Source: Nitrosovibrio sp. Nv4
GTDB taxonomy: Bacteria > Pseudomonadota > Alphaproteobacteria > Acetobacterales > Acetobacteraceae
Assembly (NCBI GenBank): GCA_943330455.2
Contig: CALQHT020000029.1
Location: 1 to 34,699 of the forward strand
Direction of reading: 5' to 3'
Length of the DNA: 34,699 nucleotides
In this document: positions 7,706 through 15,303 of the stretch, one piece after another
Layout: each line of letters opens with the position of its first letter
How positions within the stretch are numbered: the stretch's first letter is position 1
Made by a program: the position numbers and the translations under genes
The notes under the pieces: model-generated
Seen by the model: the letters and a program-made list of their open reading frames with translations, nothing else
The model's database searches: none
What the model was told of the DNA's origin: nothing

Positions 7706-9412
7706 ATGACCACAAACCAAAATGTTGCCCTCCGCCTGGCCGAGGCCTTTGCCCGCCACGGTGTCACCGTCACCTTCGGCCAGAGCCTGCCCAGCGCGTT
7801 TCACCTCGCCGCGCCGCATGTCGGCATCAAGCAGGCGGCCTACCGGCAGGAAAATGCCGGCGGCGCCATGGCCGACGGCTATGCCCGCATTTCCGGGCGG
7901 GTCGGCGTCGTCACCGCCCAGAACGGCCCCGCCGCCACCTTGCTGGTCGCGCCGCTGGCCGAGGCCCTGAAAGCCTCGATCCCCATTGTCGCCCTGGTGC
8001 AGGAAGTCACCCGCAACACCGCGGATCGCAACGCGTTTCAGGAACTGGACCACCTGAACATGTTCGCCCCTGTGGCAAAATGGGTCCGGAGGATCGATCG
8101 CGCCGACCGGTTGGAGGACTACGTCGATATGGCGTTCACCGCCGCGGCCTCCGGTCGTCCCGGCCCTGCGGTGATCCTGGTGCCGGCCGACCTGCTGGTC
8201 GAAAATGCCCCGCCCCCGTCCCCCCGAACGGCCAAACTTGGCCTGTATCCGCTGGATCGGATGCTGGCGGATCCCGCCGCCATCGCCCAGGCCGCCGATA
8301 TGCTGGCTGCTGCCCGCTATCCCGTGATCGTCGCCGGTGGTGGCGTGCATCTGTCCGCCGCGCATGACGAACTCGCCGCTTTGCAACAGGACGCGCATCT
8401 GCCCGTCGGCACCACCACCATGGGCAAGGGTGTCGTCGATGAGGCGCATCCGCTGACCATGGGCGTCGTCGGTTACGTGATGGGCCGAGGCGCCAGGACC
8501 TTCGGCATGCGCTTCATGCTGGATCGGGCCGATGTGGTCCTGCTGGTCGGCAATCGCACCAACCAGAACGGCACCGACAGTTGGAAGCTCTTCGCGCCGG
8601 GGACCAAATTCATCCATCTGGACACTGATCCGATGGAAGTCGGCCGCAACTACGAAGCGCACCGCCTGGTGGGTGACGCCAAACTGACCCTCGCCGCCCT
8701 CCGAGACGCGCTTGTCTCCCGCAATCTTTCCGCCCGCAAAGCCGCTCGACCCGCCCTGGAAGCCGAGATCGCCGCCGCGGTGCAGGACTGGCAGGGCATC
8801 GTCGCCAATGTGCGGGCACGCGATGGCGGCCCCGTCCGGCCGGAGCGGGTGATGGCCGAACTTGACCGCCGCATGTCGGCCGAGGACATCGCGGTTGCCG
8901 ACGCCTCCTATTCCTCGATCTGGATCGTCGGCGGATTGACGTCCCGCAAGGCCGGGCAGCGATTCCTGACCCCGCGCGGCATTGCCGGCCTGGGATGGGG
9001 CCTGCCCATGGCGATCGGTGCGCAATTCGCCGCCCCTGATCGCCGGGTCTTCTGCCTGTGCGGCGACGGCGGCTTCGGCCATAGCTGGGCCGAACTGGAA
9101 ACCCTGCGCCGCCTGAACCTGCCGATCACCGTGATGGTGCTGAACAACGGCATCCTCGGTTACCAGAAACACGCCGAGGACGTGATCTTCGGCGAACACA
9201 CCGACGCCGTGGATTTTGCCGCCGTCGATCATGCCGCCATCGCACGGGCCTGTGGCGTGTTCGGCGTGCGGATCGAGCGAGGCGAGGATGTCGGACCGGC
9301 GCTGGACGCGGCGTTCGCTTCCGGCAAGCCGGCCCTGCTGGATATCGTCACCGACCCGGACGCCAAGCCGCCCATCAGCTTCTACGCCGGGCATTATCCG
9401 GAACCGTTCTGA
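7706..9412 (+). CDS. Thiamine-diphosphate enzyme, acetolactate-synthase-like large subunit
   Basis: The 568-residue protein has the three-domain layout of ThDP-dependent decarboxylases. The N-terminal pyrimidine-binding domain has the catalytic glutamate in YRQENAGGAMADGYAR (E49). A central domain follows, then a C-terminal pyrophosphate domain with GDGGFGHSWAELETLRRL beginning near residue 453 and NN about 27 residues later. The family includes acetolactate synthase, glyoxylate carboligase, oxalyl-CoA decarboxylase and related enzymes. No small regulatory subunit (ilvN) lies beside it, which argues against the housekeeping branched-chain synthase. A good ribosome site (AAGGAG) lies 7 bases before the ATG. 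The substrate is not determined from sequence. Confidence 0.85.
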   Translation: MTTNQNVALRLAEAFARHGVTVTFGQSLPSAFHLAAPHVGIKQAAYRQENAGGAMADGYARISGRVGVVTAQNGPAATLLVAPLAEALKASIPIVALVQEVTRNTADRNAFQELDHLNMFAPVAKWVRRIDRADRLEDYVDMAFTAAASGRPGPAVILVPADLLVENAPPPSPRTAKLGLYPLDRMLADPAAIAQAADMLAAARYPVIVAGGGVHLSAAHDELAALQQDAHLPVGTTTMGKGVVDEAHPLTMGVVGYVMGRGARTFGMRFMLDRADVVLLVGNRTNQNGTDSWKLFAPGTKFIHLDTDPMEVGRNYEAHRLVGDAKLTLAALRDALVSRNLSARKAARPALEAEIAAAVQDWQGIVANVRARDGGPVRPERVMAELDRRMSAEDIAVADASYSSIWIVGGLTSRKAGQRFLTPRGIAGLGWGLPMAIGAQFAAPDRRVFCLCGDGGFGHSWAELETLRRLNLPITVMVLNNGILGYQKHAEDVIFGEHTDAVDFAAVDHAAIARACGVFGVRIERGEDVGPALDAAFASGKPALLDIVTDPDAKPPISFYAGHYPEPF

Positions 9413-9496
9413 CCGGCGCTCCTGGGCGCTTGTGTATGCTTGCGTCCGGGTCGAACCGGCGGGAAAGTCTGGCCAGACCCGCGCGGGAGAGGATCG

Positions 9497-10249
9497 ATGG
9501 TACTCGACAAGGAACTGACCGAGTTCGCTCGCATGATCGAGGAGGCCGAACGGGTCGTGGTCTTCACCGGCGCGGGTATCAGCACGGAATCGGGCATCCC
9601 CGACTTCCGCAGCCCCGGCGGCATCTGGACCAAGGTCAAGCCGATCGACTTCTCGGACTTCATGCGGTCCCATGAAGCGCGCCGGGAAACCTGGCGCCGG
9701 CGGTTCGAAATGGAACCGATCCTGCGCCAGGCTCGCCCCAACCGAGGCCATGTCGCGGTGGCGGAACTGGTCCGCAGCGGCAAGGCAACCTCCGTCATCA
9801 CGCAGAACATCGACGGATTGCACCAGGATTCCGGCATCCCGGACGACAAGGTGATCGAGCTGCACGGCAACACCACCTATGCCCATTGCCTCGATTGCAG
9901 CCAGCGCTACGAGATCGATGCCCTGCGCGTGGATTTCGAGCAGGACCGGATCGTGCCGCATTGTGCCTGTGGCGGCTGGGTGAAGACCGCGACCATCTCC
10001 TTCGGCCAGTCCATGCCGGTGAACGAGATGCGCCGAGCGGAGAAGGAAACGCTGCGGGCCGATCTGTTCATCACCATTGGTTCGTCTTTGGTCGTGTATC
10101 CGGCGGCGGGGTTCCCGGAGCTGGCGAAGCGCAACGGGTCCCGGCTGGTGATCGTCAATCGCGACCCGACCGGACTGGATTCGGTGGCGGACCTCGTCCT
10201 CAACCGCTCGATCGGTGAGACGCTCGGCGCGGTGGTGGGGGTGCAGTAG
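9497..10249 (+). CDS. SIR2-family NAD-dependent protein deacylase
   Basis: The 250-residue sirtuin has the NAD-binding signature GAGISTESGIPDFRSPGG at 25-42, TQNIDGLH at 102-109 and the catalytic histidine H123 in ELHGN. The zinc cysteines are C131, C134, C156 and C158. It removes acyl groups from lysines with consumption of NAD. The Y-x-x-R pair of the desuccinylase (SIRT5/CobB) class is not evident. I place the start at 9497, after GGAGAGGA; extending upstream adds only unrelated residues. A 12-bp palindrome GTCTGGCCAGAC lies at 9467-9478, just before the ribosome site. Downstream is a 90-bp palindrome that probably ends transcription. Confidence 0.92.
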   Translation: MVLDKELTEFARMIEEAERVVVFTGAGISTESGIPDFRSPGGIWTKVKPIDFSDFMRSHEARRETWRRRFEMEPILRQARPNRGHVAVAELVRSGKATSVITQNIDGLHQDSGIPDDKVIELHGNTTYAHCLDCSQRYEIDALRVDFEQDRIVPHCACGGWVKTATISFGQSMPVNEMRRAEKETLRADLFITIGSSLVVYPAAGFPELAKRNGSRLVIVNRDPTGLDSVADLVLNRSIGETLGAVVGVQ

Positions 10250-10259
10250 TCGGGCGCGG

Positions 10260-10349
10260 CCTCACCGTCATTGCCGGGCTTGACCCGGCAACCCACCCCC
10301 CGCCGTTGAAGCGCGGGTTGCCGGATCAAGCCCGGCAATGACGGTGAGG
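10260..10349. repeat. Alphaproteobacterial palindromic repeat, copy 1
   Basis: The arms 10260-10294 and 10315-10349 are inverted repeats differing at one position (GACCCGG versus GATCCGG), separated by a loop of about 20 bases. The unit (CACCGTCATTGCCGGGCTTG and its complement) recurs at 21323-21416 and, truncated, near 34549-34570. It lies between the convergent sirtuin and MFS/small-peptide genes, where it can act as a two-way terminator. Confidence 0.85.
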
Positions 10350-10389
10350 GCAGTGGGCAGCTATTGGCCACTGGTGCGGTCGGCCGCTA

Positions 10390-10527
10390 TCACAGGCAGA
10401 ACATCCGCGCCGAAGCGGTCGTCAGATCGAGGAGAATAGCCGCACCGTTGGCCGCCCACGCCGCGCCGCCAACCAGCAGCAGCGTGACTAATCCGACCAC
10501 GATCCAGACCCTCGGCCCCCCTTGCAT
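10390..10527 (-). CDS. 45-aa single-span membrane peptide coupled to MFS gene
   Basis: The peptide begins at an ATG that shares one base with the stop codon of the upstream MFS gene (TGATG), so ribosomes finishing the transporter can restart directly. It has a short charged N-terminus (MQGGPR), one hydrophobic segment (about residues 7-31, WIVVGLVTLLLVGGAAW...) and a C-terminal cysteine (MFCL). No family is recognised. It could be a small accessory subunit of the transporter, as known for other exporters, but this is inference. The hydrophobic segment, the exact TGATG junction and the absence of a competing gene support it as real. Confidence 0.6.
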   Translation of the reverse strand: MQGGPRVWIVVGLVTLLLVGGAAWAANGAAILLDLTTASARMFCL

Positions 10528-11744
10528 CAGGCAGTGGCCTCCGCCGCGACCCGCGCCACCGGACGTTCCCGGATCGGAAAGTTGAACAGCGCCGCAACCA
10601 GCCCCAATCCGGCGGAAATCCACCACATGATGTCGTAGGATTTCGTCATGTCATACAGCACGCCCGCCGCCCACAGCCCGGCGAACGAGCCCAACTGGTG
10701 CGACAGGAACACGAAACCGAACAGCATGGACATCCAACTGGTGCCGAAGAAGGTCGCCACAAGCCCGCTGGTCAGCGGAATGGTGGACAGCCAGAACAGG
10801 CCCAGCAAACCGGAAATCGCGATCACCGTGAACGGCGTGATCGGCAGATACAGCAGGCCCATGAACAGCACCGCGCGAGCCAGATAGATCACCGTCAGCG
10901 ACACCCGCTTTTCCACGAACCGCGCCGACTGCCCGGCCAGCCAGGTGCCGATGATGTTGGCGATCCCCACCGCCATTAACGCCCATACGCCAACCCAGGC
11001 GCCAAGCCCCTGATCCTGCACAAAGGCCGGCAGATGCAGCGAGTAGAAGCTGACATGGAAGCCGCAGACGAAAAACCCGATCGTCAGCAGCCAGAAACTG
11101 GGATGCGCCAGTGCCTCCGCGAAGGCCTGCGACAGGGACTGAGTCCGAGCCACGACCGGAGCCTGATCCGAACGTCCGCTCAGCGGGATGGCGAGCGGCA
11201 GCATCAGCAATCCGGTGCCCGCCAGGACCAGCAGGCTGGTCTGCCAGCCAAACGCCTCGATCAGCAGATGCGCATAGGGGAAGGCAATGAAGCCCCCGAT
11301 CCCGGCGGCCATCCCCAACGATGCAATCGCCGCCGTTCGCCTTTCCGCCGGAGCCGCTCGGCCTACCGCCCCGACCAGTGCGGTGATGCCCGTGCCGCAG
11401 ACGCCCAGGCCCAGCAGGATGCCGCTGCCGATCAGGTCCATCTCGGTTCGCGCGGCGTACATCCAGATCAGACCGGCCACCGTGCACAAGGCCCCGACCG
11501 CGGCGACCCGGGCCGCCCCATAGCGATCGGCCACAGCGCCCGAGACGATCGCGCCAACGCCCCAGACCAGGTTGGCCAAAGCCATGGCGCTGGAGAACGG
11601 CTCCCGGCCGATATTCAGCTCCATGGTCATCGGTCGCATGTAAAGGCCCATGACCTGACGCAGCCCCATCGCCATTCCGACGATACAGCCAGCCCCCAGG
11701 AGAATCAGCCAAAGCGGCCTTGTCGGCGCCGCGGATGCGCTCAT
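10527..11744 (-). CDS. MFS transporter next to MarR regulator
   Basis: The 405-residue protein has about twelve hydrophobic spans and a loop 2-3 motif GAVADRYGAARV typical of the major facilitator superfamily. The overall pattern (GLRQVMGLYMRPMTMELNIGREPFS near the N-terminus) resembles the oxalate/formate antiporter-like or monocarboxylate-type MFS_1 proteins; the substrate is unknown. The start at 11744 has AAAGGA seven bases upstream. It is divergent from a MarR gene across a 73-bp gap and followed by a TGATG-coupled 45-residue membrane peptide. The MarR protein is the likely repressor. Confidence 0.88.
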   Translation of the reverse strand: MSASAAPTRPLWLILLGAGCIVGMAMGLRQVMGLYMRPMTMELNIGREPFSSAMALANLVWGVGAIVSGAVADRYGAARVAAVGALCTVAGLIWMYAARTEMDLIGSGILLGLGVCGTGITALVGAVGRAAPAERRTAAIASLGMAAGIGGFIAFPYAHLLIEAFGWQTSLLVLAGTGLLMLPLAIPLSGRSDQAPVVARTQSLSQAFAEALAHPSFWLLTIGFFVCGFHVSFYSLHLPAFVQDQGLGAWVGVWALMAVGIANIIGTWLAGQSARFVEKRVSLTVIYLARAVLFMGLLYLPITPFTVIAISGLLGLFWLSTIPLTSGLVATFFGTSWMSMLFGFVFLSHQLGSFAGLWAAGVLYDMTKSYDIMWWISAGLGLVAALFNFPIRERPVARVAAEATA

Positions 11745-11817
11745 GATGGTGTCCTTTGATGGTGCGCGCCGGGGTGCCGGTCTGTCTCGGCTGCGGCGTC
11801 GGGATTATTATGGGCAT

Positions 11818-12267
11818 ATGAGTGCAATGGACAAGAACACGGACGCAACCCAGACCGTCTGTAATTGCCAGGCGCTGCGGCAGGCGGCGCGGCGGCTGAC
11901 TCAGTTCTACGACCACGCCTTGGCCCCCGCCGGCTTGCGGGTGACCCAATACCCGATCCTGGCCTGGCTGGCGGTGTCGGGGCCCATGACCTTGAAGGCG
12001 CTGGCCGAGAAAATGGTCATGGATCGAGCCACCTTGGGTCACAACGTGCGGCCGTTGGAAGCGCGAGGTCTGATCGCCTTGACCGTCGGCGCCGATCGCC
12101 GCAGCCGGCTTGTCGCACTGACCGACACGGGACGTTCGGTGCTGCGGGAAGCACGCGGCCTGTGGCGAGAGGCGCAGCGGTCGTTCGAACGCTCCTTCGG
12201 ATCCCAGGAGGCCGCCGAACTGCGGACCGCCTTGGGACGGGTCGCGGCGATGGAATACGCCGAATAG
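11818..12267 (+). CDS. MarR-family transcriptional regulator
   Basis: The 149-residue protein has the MarR winged-helix layout: a dimerisation helix (LRQAARRLTQFYDHALAPAGLRVTQYPIL), the helix-turn-helix (TLKALAEKMVMDRATLGHNVRPLEARGLI) and the wing with GADRRSRLVALTDTG. A CNC motif at residues 15-17 could sense oxidants or electrophiles; this is inference. It is divergent from an MFS transporter gene, the usual layout for a MarR repressor and its export target. The start at 11818 or the ATG at 11827 are both possible; the longer upstream frame would run across the promoter gap and is rejected. Confidence 0.88.
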   Translation: MSAMDKNTDATQTVCNCQALRQAARRLTQFYDHALAPAGLRVTQYPILAWLAVSGPMTLKALAEKMVMDRATLGHNVRPLEARGLIALTVGADRRSRLVALTDTGRSVLREARGLWREAQRSFERSFGSQEAAELRTALGRVAAMEYAE

Positions 12268-12945
12268 CAGCAAGACACCCGATATCCGTGGTTCACGGTG
12301 CCCGCCATGTGAGGCCTGTGCCGACGGACCAGCGCACATAGAAACAAGGCCGCGTCGCCAATAAACGTGACTCGGGCAATCACCACTCCATGTGGCGCGC
12401 GGCCAGCCGGCACCGTCATGGCTTGCGCACGCAGGTCATCGACGGCGTTCCCGTGATCAGCTCAGTCATGCCAGCCGGCCGATGGCGGGTCTGCGCCCGT
12501 CATGACGTGGAGAGACCCGTTCTCGCGACCCTTCGTATCGGTCATTATTGCGTGTCGGAACGTCAAAACACCCTTCCCCAACCCATGACGGGGCGGGTAC
12601 GATCGAGCTGTTTCCGACTCCCCCCGTTGCGCCCCGGAAACCGCCCCATCGATCTCGGGGCGGCGTTCATCCGGCCCACGATGGCGCCCTCCCATCGCTT
12701 CTCCGTTTGGCGGTTTATTGGGCTGTTGAGCGATCATTCGTCAGATTTCGGCACGCTGGACCGTGAGTTCATAGTTTGTTCACTACGCCGAATTGCCTCG
12801 GAAGGCAAGGAAATCGCCCGAAAGCCTCCGATTCTGGATCGGGTGCGCGTTGCAACCTATTGATTCCGCGCTTTTTGTCGAATTCATGTGCAGGTGTTAA
12901 CGGGCGCCGTCGTATTTCTGATACGTCCCGCTCGGCCGATGCGTC

Positions 12946-12956
12946 GGGGGGGGGGG
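12946..12956. repeat. Homopolymer tract of 11 G
   Basis: Eleven consecutive G residues in a non-coding stretch. Long G runs are prone to slippage, and this one could also be a sequencing or assembly weak point. Confidence 0.9.
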
Positions 12957-13044
12957 CGGAAACCTGAGTTTTCACGTCAGGGACGCCACCCATGTGGTTG
13001 ATCGGGCGCCTGTTTTCGATCGTTTTGAGAAAGTACTTTAAATA

Positions 13045-13140
13045 TGGAGTTTTGGTAATCCATTCCGGACCAGCGCCGAAAACCGGGGTTTTTGTTCCGG
13101 TCAGGCGCGGATAACGGGGGGTTTCGTTCCGGATAGGCGC
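13045..13140. repeat. 32-bp-period tandem repeat, three copies
   Basis: Three consecutive 32-base units at 13045-13076, 13077-13108 and 13109-13140 share the core TTCCGG-N2-AGGCGC and a G/T-rich middle. The last two are closely similar and the first is degenerate. Bases after 13141 (GGTTAACC) begin like a fourth unit. Such spaced repeats resemble the multiple transposase-binding sites near the ends of IS21-type elements, but no transposase gene remains, so the origin is only inferred. Confidence 0.65.
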
Positions 13141-13261
13141 GGTTAACCCCACGGTTTCTTTGCCCAAAAATTCACCAATCCGCACGTTTCTTCGGCAACG
13201 GGGATATCGCGCGCCGTCTCAACCGGTTCGGCGCGGCTGAGGCTCTGGCGACACCCACCAC

Positions 13262-13281
13262 GCCCCAATCCGGATTGGGGC
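13262..13281. other. Perfect 20-bp palindrome
   Basis: GCCCCAATCC at 13262-13271 is followed immediately by its exact complement at 13272-13281. It lies just upstream of the vapC fragment and could be an operator or a relic of a recombination site; nothing nearby decides between these. Confidence 0.6.
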
Positions 13282-13303
13282 AATCCGTGTCACCGACCCC
13301 CGG

Positions 13304-13408
13304 CATCGATTGACGTTGTGCGACGCTGCGTACTTGGAATTGGCGGTACGGCTGCGAGTTCCGCTGGCGAAGTGCAATACGGCGTCGGCTCGGTCGGCGG
13401 AGGTCGGA
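13304..13408 (+). pseudogene. Truncated vapC fragment (PIN-domain C-terminus)
   Basis: The translation HRLTLCDAAYLELAVRLRVPLA aligns with HQLTLYDAAYLELAVRQRVPLA of the complete VapC encoded at 14729-15133, and the DNA is also similar. Everything upstream (first Asp, Glu motif) is missing. The last acidic motif has decayed (TFDRAL to KCNTAS), and the frame continues without its own stop into the vapB start at 13499. It is a dead remnant of a third vapC copy. Confidence 0.8.
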
Positions 13409-13498
13409 GGGGCGCGCCATAGTGCGTGTCGTTGCGGTCAGCACACGTTATCCCCATTTCAACCAGTCGAACCAACCAATCGAGCGGACGATCCCCAC

Positions 13499-13744
13499 AT
13501 GATCGAAATCCAGGCATCGGAAGCCAAAACTCACCTCCCCCGTCTGCTCGACGACGTGGAGCGCGGCACCACCATCTCCATCACCCGCCACGGCCGCCGG
13601 ATCGCCCGGATTGTTCCCGAAACGGAACTGCGCAGGGAGGAAATCGCCGCGGCAATTCGCGAGATTGAAGCCCTGCGCGACGCGCCCAGCGGGATGACGA
13701 TCGAGGAAATCCTGGCTGCCCGCCATGAGGGGCACCGATACTGA
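13499..13744 (+). CDS. Phd/YefM-type antitoxin of vapBC pair 1
   Basis: The 81-residue protein starts MIEIQASEAKTHLPRLLDDV, the Phd/YefM fold that dimerises and binds the operon operator, followed by ITRHGRRIARIVPE. The C-terminal half (EEIAAAIREIEALRD...EEILAARHEGHRY) is the toxin-binding tail. Its stop overlaps the toxin start by one base (TGATG), so the two are translationally coupled. The frame extends further upstream only because it merges with a vapC remnant; the true start is 13499. Confidence 0.92.
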   Translation: MIEIQASEAKTHLPRLLDDVERGTTISITRHGRRIARIVPETELRREEIAAAIREIEALRDAPSGMTIEEILAARHEGHRY

Positions 13745-14148
13745 TGCCCTTCGTCCTCGACGCGTCGGTGACGCTGGCCTGGGCATTGGACGAACACAAG
13801 ACCGAAGCGGCGGAGCAGGCGTTGCGGCGTCTGCTGGATGATACGGCGGTGGCGCCGGCGATCTGGTGGTTCGAGGTACGCAACGTGCTGATCGGCGCCG
13901 AACGGCGGGGCCGGCGCACCGACGCGCGCTCGGCGGCGTTTTTGCGCGCCTTGGCGCGTTTGCCGATTGAGATCGATCGCGGTCCGGACGAGACGATGGT
14001 TGTGGGGTTGGCCCGCCGCCATGGGCTGACCGTCTATGACGCGGCCTACCTGGAATTGGCGATCCGGCGACAGGCGCCGCTGGTGACCTTGGCCGCGGCG
14101 TTGCTTCGGGCAGCGGCGGTTGAAGGGGTGAAGAGCCTTGGCGAATGA
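13744..14148 (+). CDS. VapC-family PIN-domain toxin 1, last acidic residue missing
   Basis: The 134-residue PIN-domain protein has D6 (LDAS), E44 (WWFEVRN) and D99 (YDAAYLELA), three of the four acidic residues that hold Mg ions in VapC ribonucleases. In the fourth motif, where VapC2 has TFDRAL (D118), this protein has TLAAAL, so the Asp is replaced by Ala at 117. VapC toxins cleave tRNA or rRNA. Loss of this residue may weaken or abolish activity, although some PIN proteins tolerate variation here. It is coupled to the upstream antitoxin by TGATG. Confidence 0.9.
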   Translation: MPFVLDASVTLAWALDEHKTEAAEQALRRLLDDTAVAPAIWWFEVRNVLIGAERRGRRTDARSAAFLRALARLPIEIDRGPDETMVVGLARRHGLTVYDAAYLELAIRRQAPLVTLAAALLRAAAVEGVKSLGE

Positions 14149-14273
14149 GGGATCGAACCGGTCATTTGATCGGTCCGACGTCGACGCCTGGAACGCCGCC
14201 GTTGTGGTCAAGTAGTCGATCAACATCGAATCTTGGTCCGGTCACGATGCCTGACCTTGCGTTGATACCGACG

Positions 14274-14378
14274 CCATGGCGGAACGAGTCCCGCGCTCCG
14301 CGCATGAGGAGCTGACGGTGATGCGGGACGAGGGGCGGCGCTGACGGTGCCGGCACCGGGGATGTCTCGGTTACGATC
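14274..14378 (+). pseudogene. Decayed vapB end plus vapC start
   Basis: Bases 14274-14343 parallel the 3' end of vapB2 (ATGGCGGAACG..., then CATGAGGAG...ATGCGGGACGAGGGGC, ending CGCTGA). They are followed by a short segment with TCGGTTACGATCGC, identical to the DASVTIA coding start of vapC2. Indels have broken both frames. The piece is a duplicated, eroded junction of a vapBC pair lying directly before the intact vapB2. Confidence 0.75.
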
Positions 14379-14430
14379 GCTGAACAGCAATTGTTTTGCA
14401 CTGGTCGTCCGACCGGTCTATTTTCCCGCC

Positions 14431-14709
14431 ATGAACGCCATCATACCCCAGCCCGCCGCCACGGTTGGTGCCTACGAAGCCAAAACCCACCTCGCGGAGC
14501 TGCTCGACCGTGTCCAACGCGGTGAGCAGATCGTCATAACGCGCCACGGCAAGCCGATCGCGCGACTGGTGCCGGAAGGGCAGCCGGATCTGACTGCTGC
14601 ACATGCGGCGTTGGACCGGTTGTTCGCACGTGCTGATGAAATGGCGGAACGCGGCGTGCGGTTCACCCATGAGGAGTTGATGGCGATGCGGGACGAGGGG
14701 CGTCGCTGA
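14431..14709 (+). CDS. Phd/YefM-type antitoxin of vapBC pair 2
   Basis: The 92-residue antitoxin has the Phd core VGAYEAKTHLAELLDRVQRGEQIVITRHGKPIARLVPEG (residues about 13-50), closely parallel to antitoxin 1, followed by a helical toxin-binding tail ending THEELMAMRDEGRR. It is 19 bases upstream of its toxin gene. The start at 14431 fits the family; an upstream in-frame Met at 14347 would include the decayed copy and is not used. Confidence 0.9.
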   Translation: MNAIIPQPAATVGAYEAKTHLAELLDRVQRGEQIVITRHGKPIARLVPEGQPDLTAAHAALDRLFARADEMAERGVRFTHEELMAMRDEGRR

Positions 14710-14728
14710 TCGCTGAAGCGCCGCATTG

Positions 14729-15133
14729 ATGTTTGTGTTGGACGCCTCGGTTACGATCGCCGCGCTCCTGCCCGAGGAGCGGACGCCGGAGGCTCGGGTC
14801 ATCTTACGGACGGCGTTGAATGGCGTCCTGGTCCCGACGCTTTGGCATCTCGAAGTTGGCAATATTCTTCTGCGCGCCGAGCGCCGAGGCGTAATACGAG
14901 TGGACGAGCGTGTTGGCCATATTGCGGATTTGTCGGCGCTTGCGGTGACGGTGGACCATGAGGGACCTGGACATGCGTGGCACGCAACGACAGTTCTTGC
15001 CCTCCGGCACCAGTTGACACTTTATGACGCTGCGTATTTGGAACTGGCGGTGCGACAGCGCGTTCCGTTGGCGACCTTCGATCGCGCGCTGGTGAGGGCG
15101 GCGCGGGCGGAAGGGGTGGCGGTGGCCGAGTAA
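14729..15133 (+). CDS. VapC-family PIN-domain toxin 2
   Basis: The 134-residue PIN protein retains all four acidic positions: D5 (LDASVT), E42 (WHLEVGNILL), D100 (YDAAYLELA) and D118 (TFDRAL). It should be an active Mg-dependent RNA-cleaving toxin kept in check by the adjacent antitoxin. A TTG directly before the ATG (14726) could also start translation. It is the best match for the truncated fragment at 13304-13408, so the cluster seems to have grown by duplication. Confidence 0.92.
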   Translation: MFVLDASVTIAALLPEERTPEARVILRTALNGVLVPTLWHLEVGNILLRAERRGVIRVDERVGHIADLSALAVTVDHEGPGHAWHATTVLALRHQLTLYDAAYLELAVRQRVPLATFDRALVRAARAEGVAVAE

Positions 15134-15303
15134 CGGTCGCTGCGTGCCAGTCAGCGGAGCGCTTGCACAACCCGGGTGGCAGCATACCACGGCTCAAGAT
15201 CCCAGAATCCGGCCGCCGCACAAGACGTGGACGGTAGAACCCAAGTCGCTCAGCTGGCGCGTCCGCTACGGCAAGTGCAGAACCGCTGACCGGCCGACCT
15301 GAG

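Larger units (their letters stand above)
12268..13303. other. About 1 kb without a credible gene
   Basis: Open frames exist here, but none has a recognisable domain, plausible composition or ribosome site. Visible structure consists of a repeated GCCAGCCGG motif near 12400 and 12469, a small inverted repeat CGTAT-N5-ATACG at 12911-12925, an 11-base G run at 12946-12956, the 32-bp-period repeats at 13045-13140 and a perfect 20-bp palindrome at 13262-13281. The stretch looks like a decayed insertion region beside the TA cluster. Confidence 0.6.

Noticed and set aside
7655-9961. 768-codon minus-strand frame
   Set aside because: It is a shadow of the ThDP enzyme and sirtuin genes, with no recognisable domain.
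10651-12339. 562-codon minus-strand frame in another frame of the MFS gene
   Set aside because: The MFS frame has membrane spans, a ribosome site and a coupled downstream peptide; the alternative is Gly/Arg-rich with no domain and also crosses the MarR gene.
12390-12863. 157-codon plus-strand frame in the 1-kb gap
   Set aside because: No ribosome site, mixed composition without a recognisable fold, and no neighbour suggesting a role.
13045-13140. CRISPR-like array
   Set aside because: Units are contiguous with no variable spacers and no cas genes are present.
15134-15303. Possible tRNA or small RNA between vapC2 and gshB
   Set aside because: No cloverleaf, no T-loop or anticodon-stem pattern, and no terminator found.
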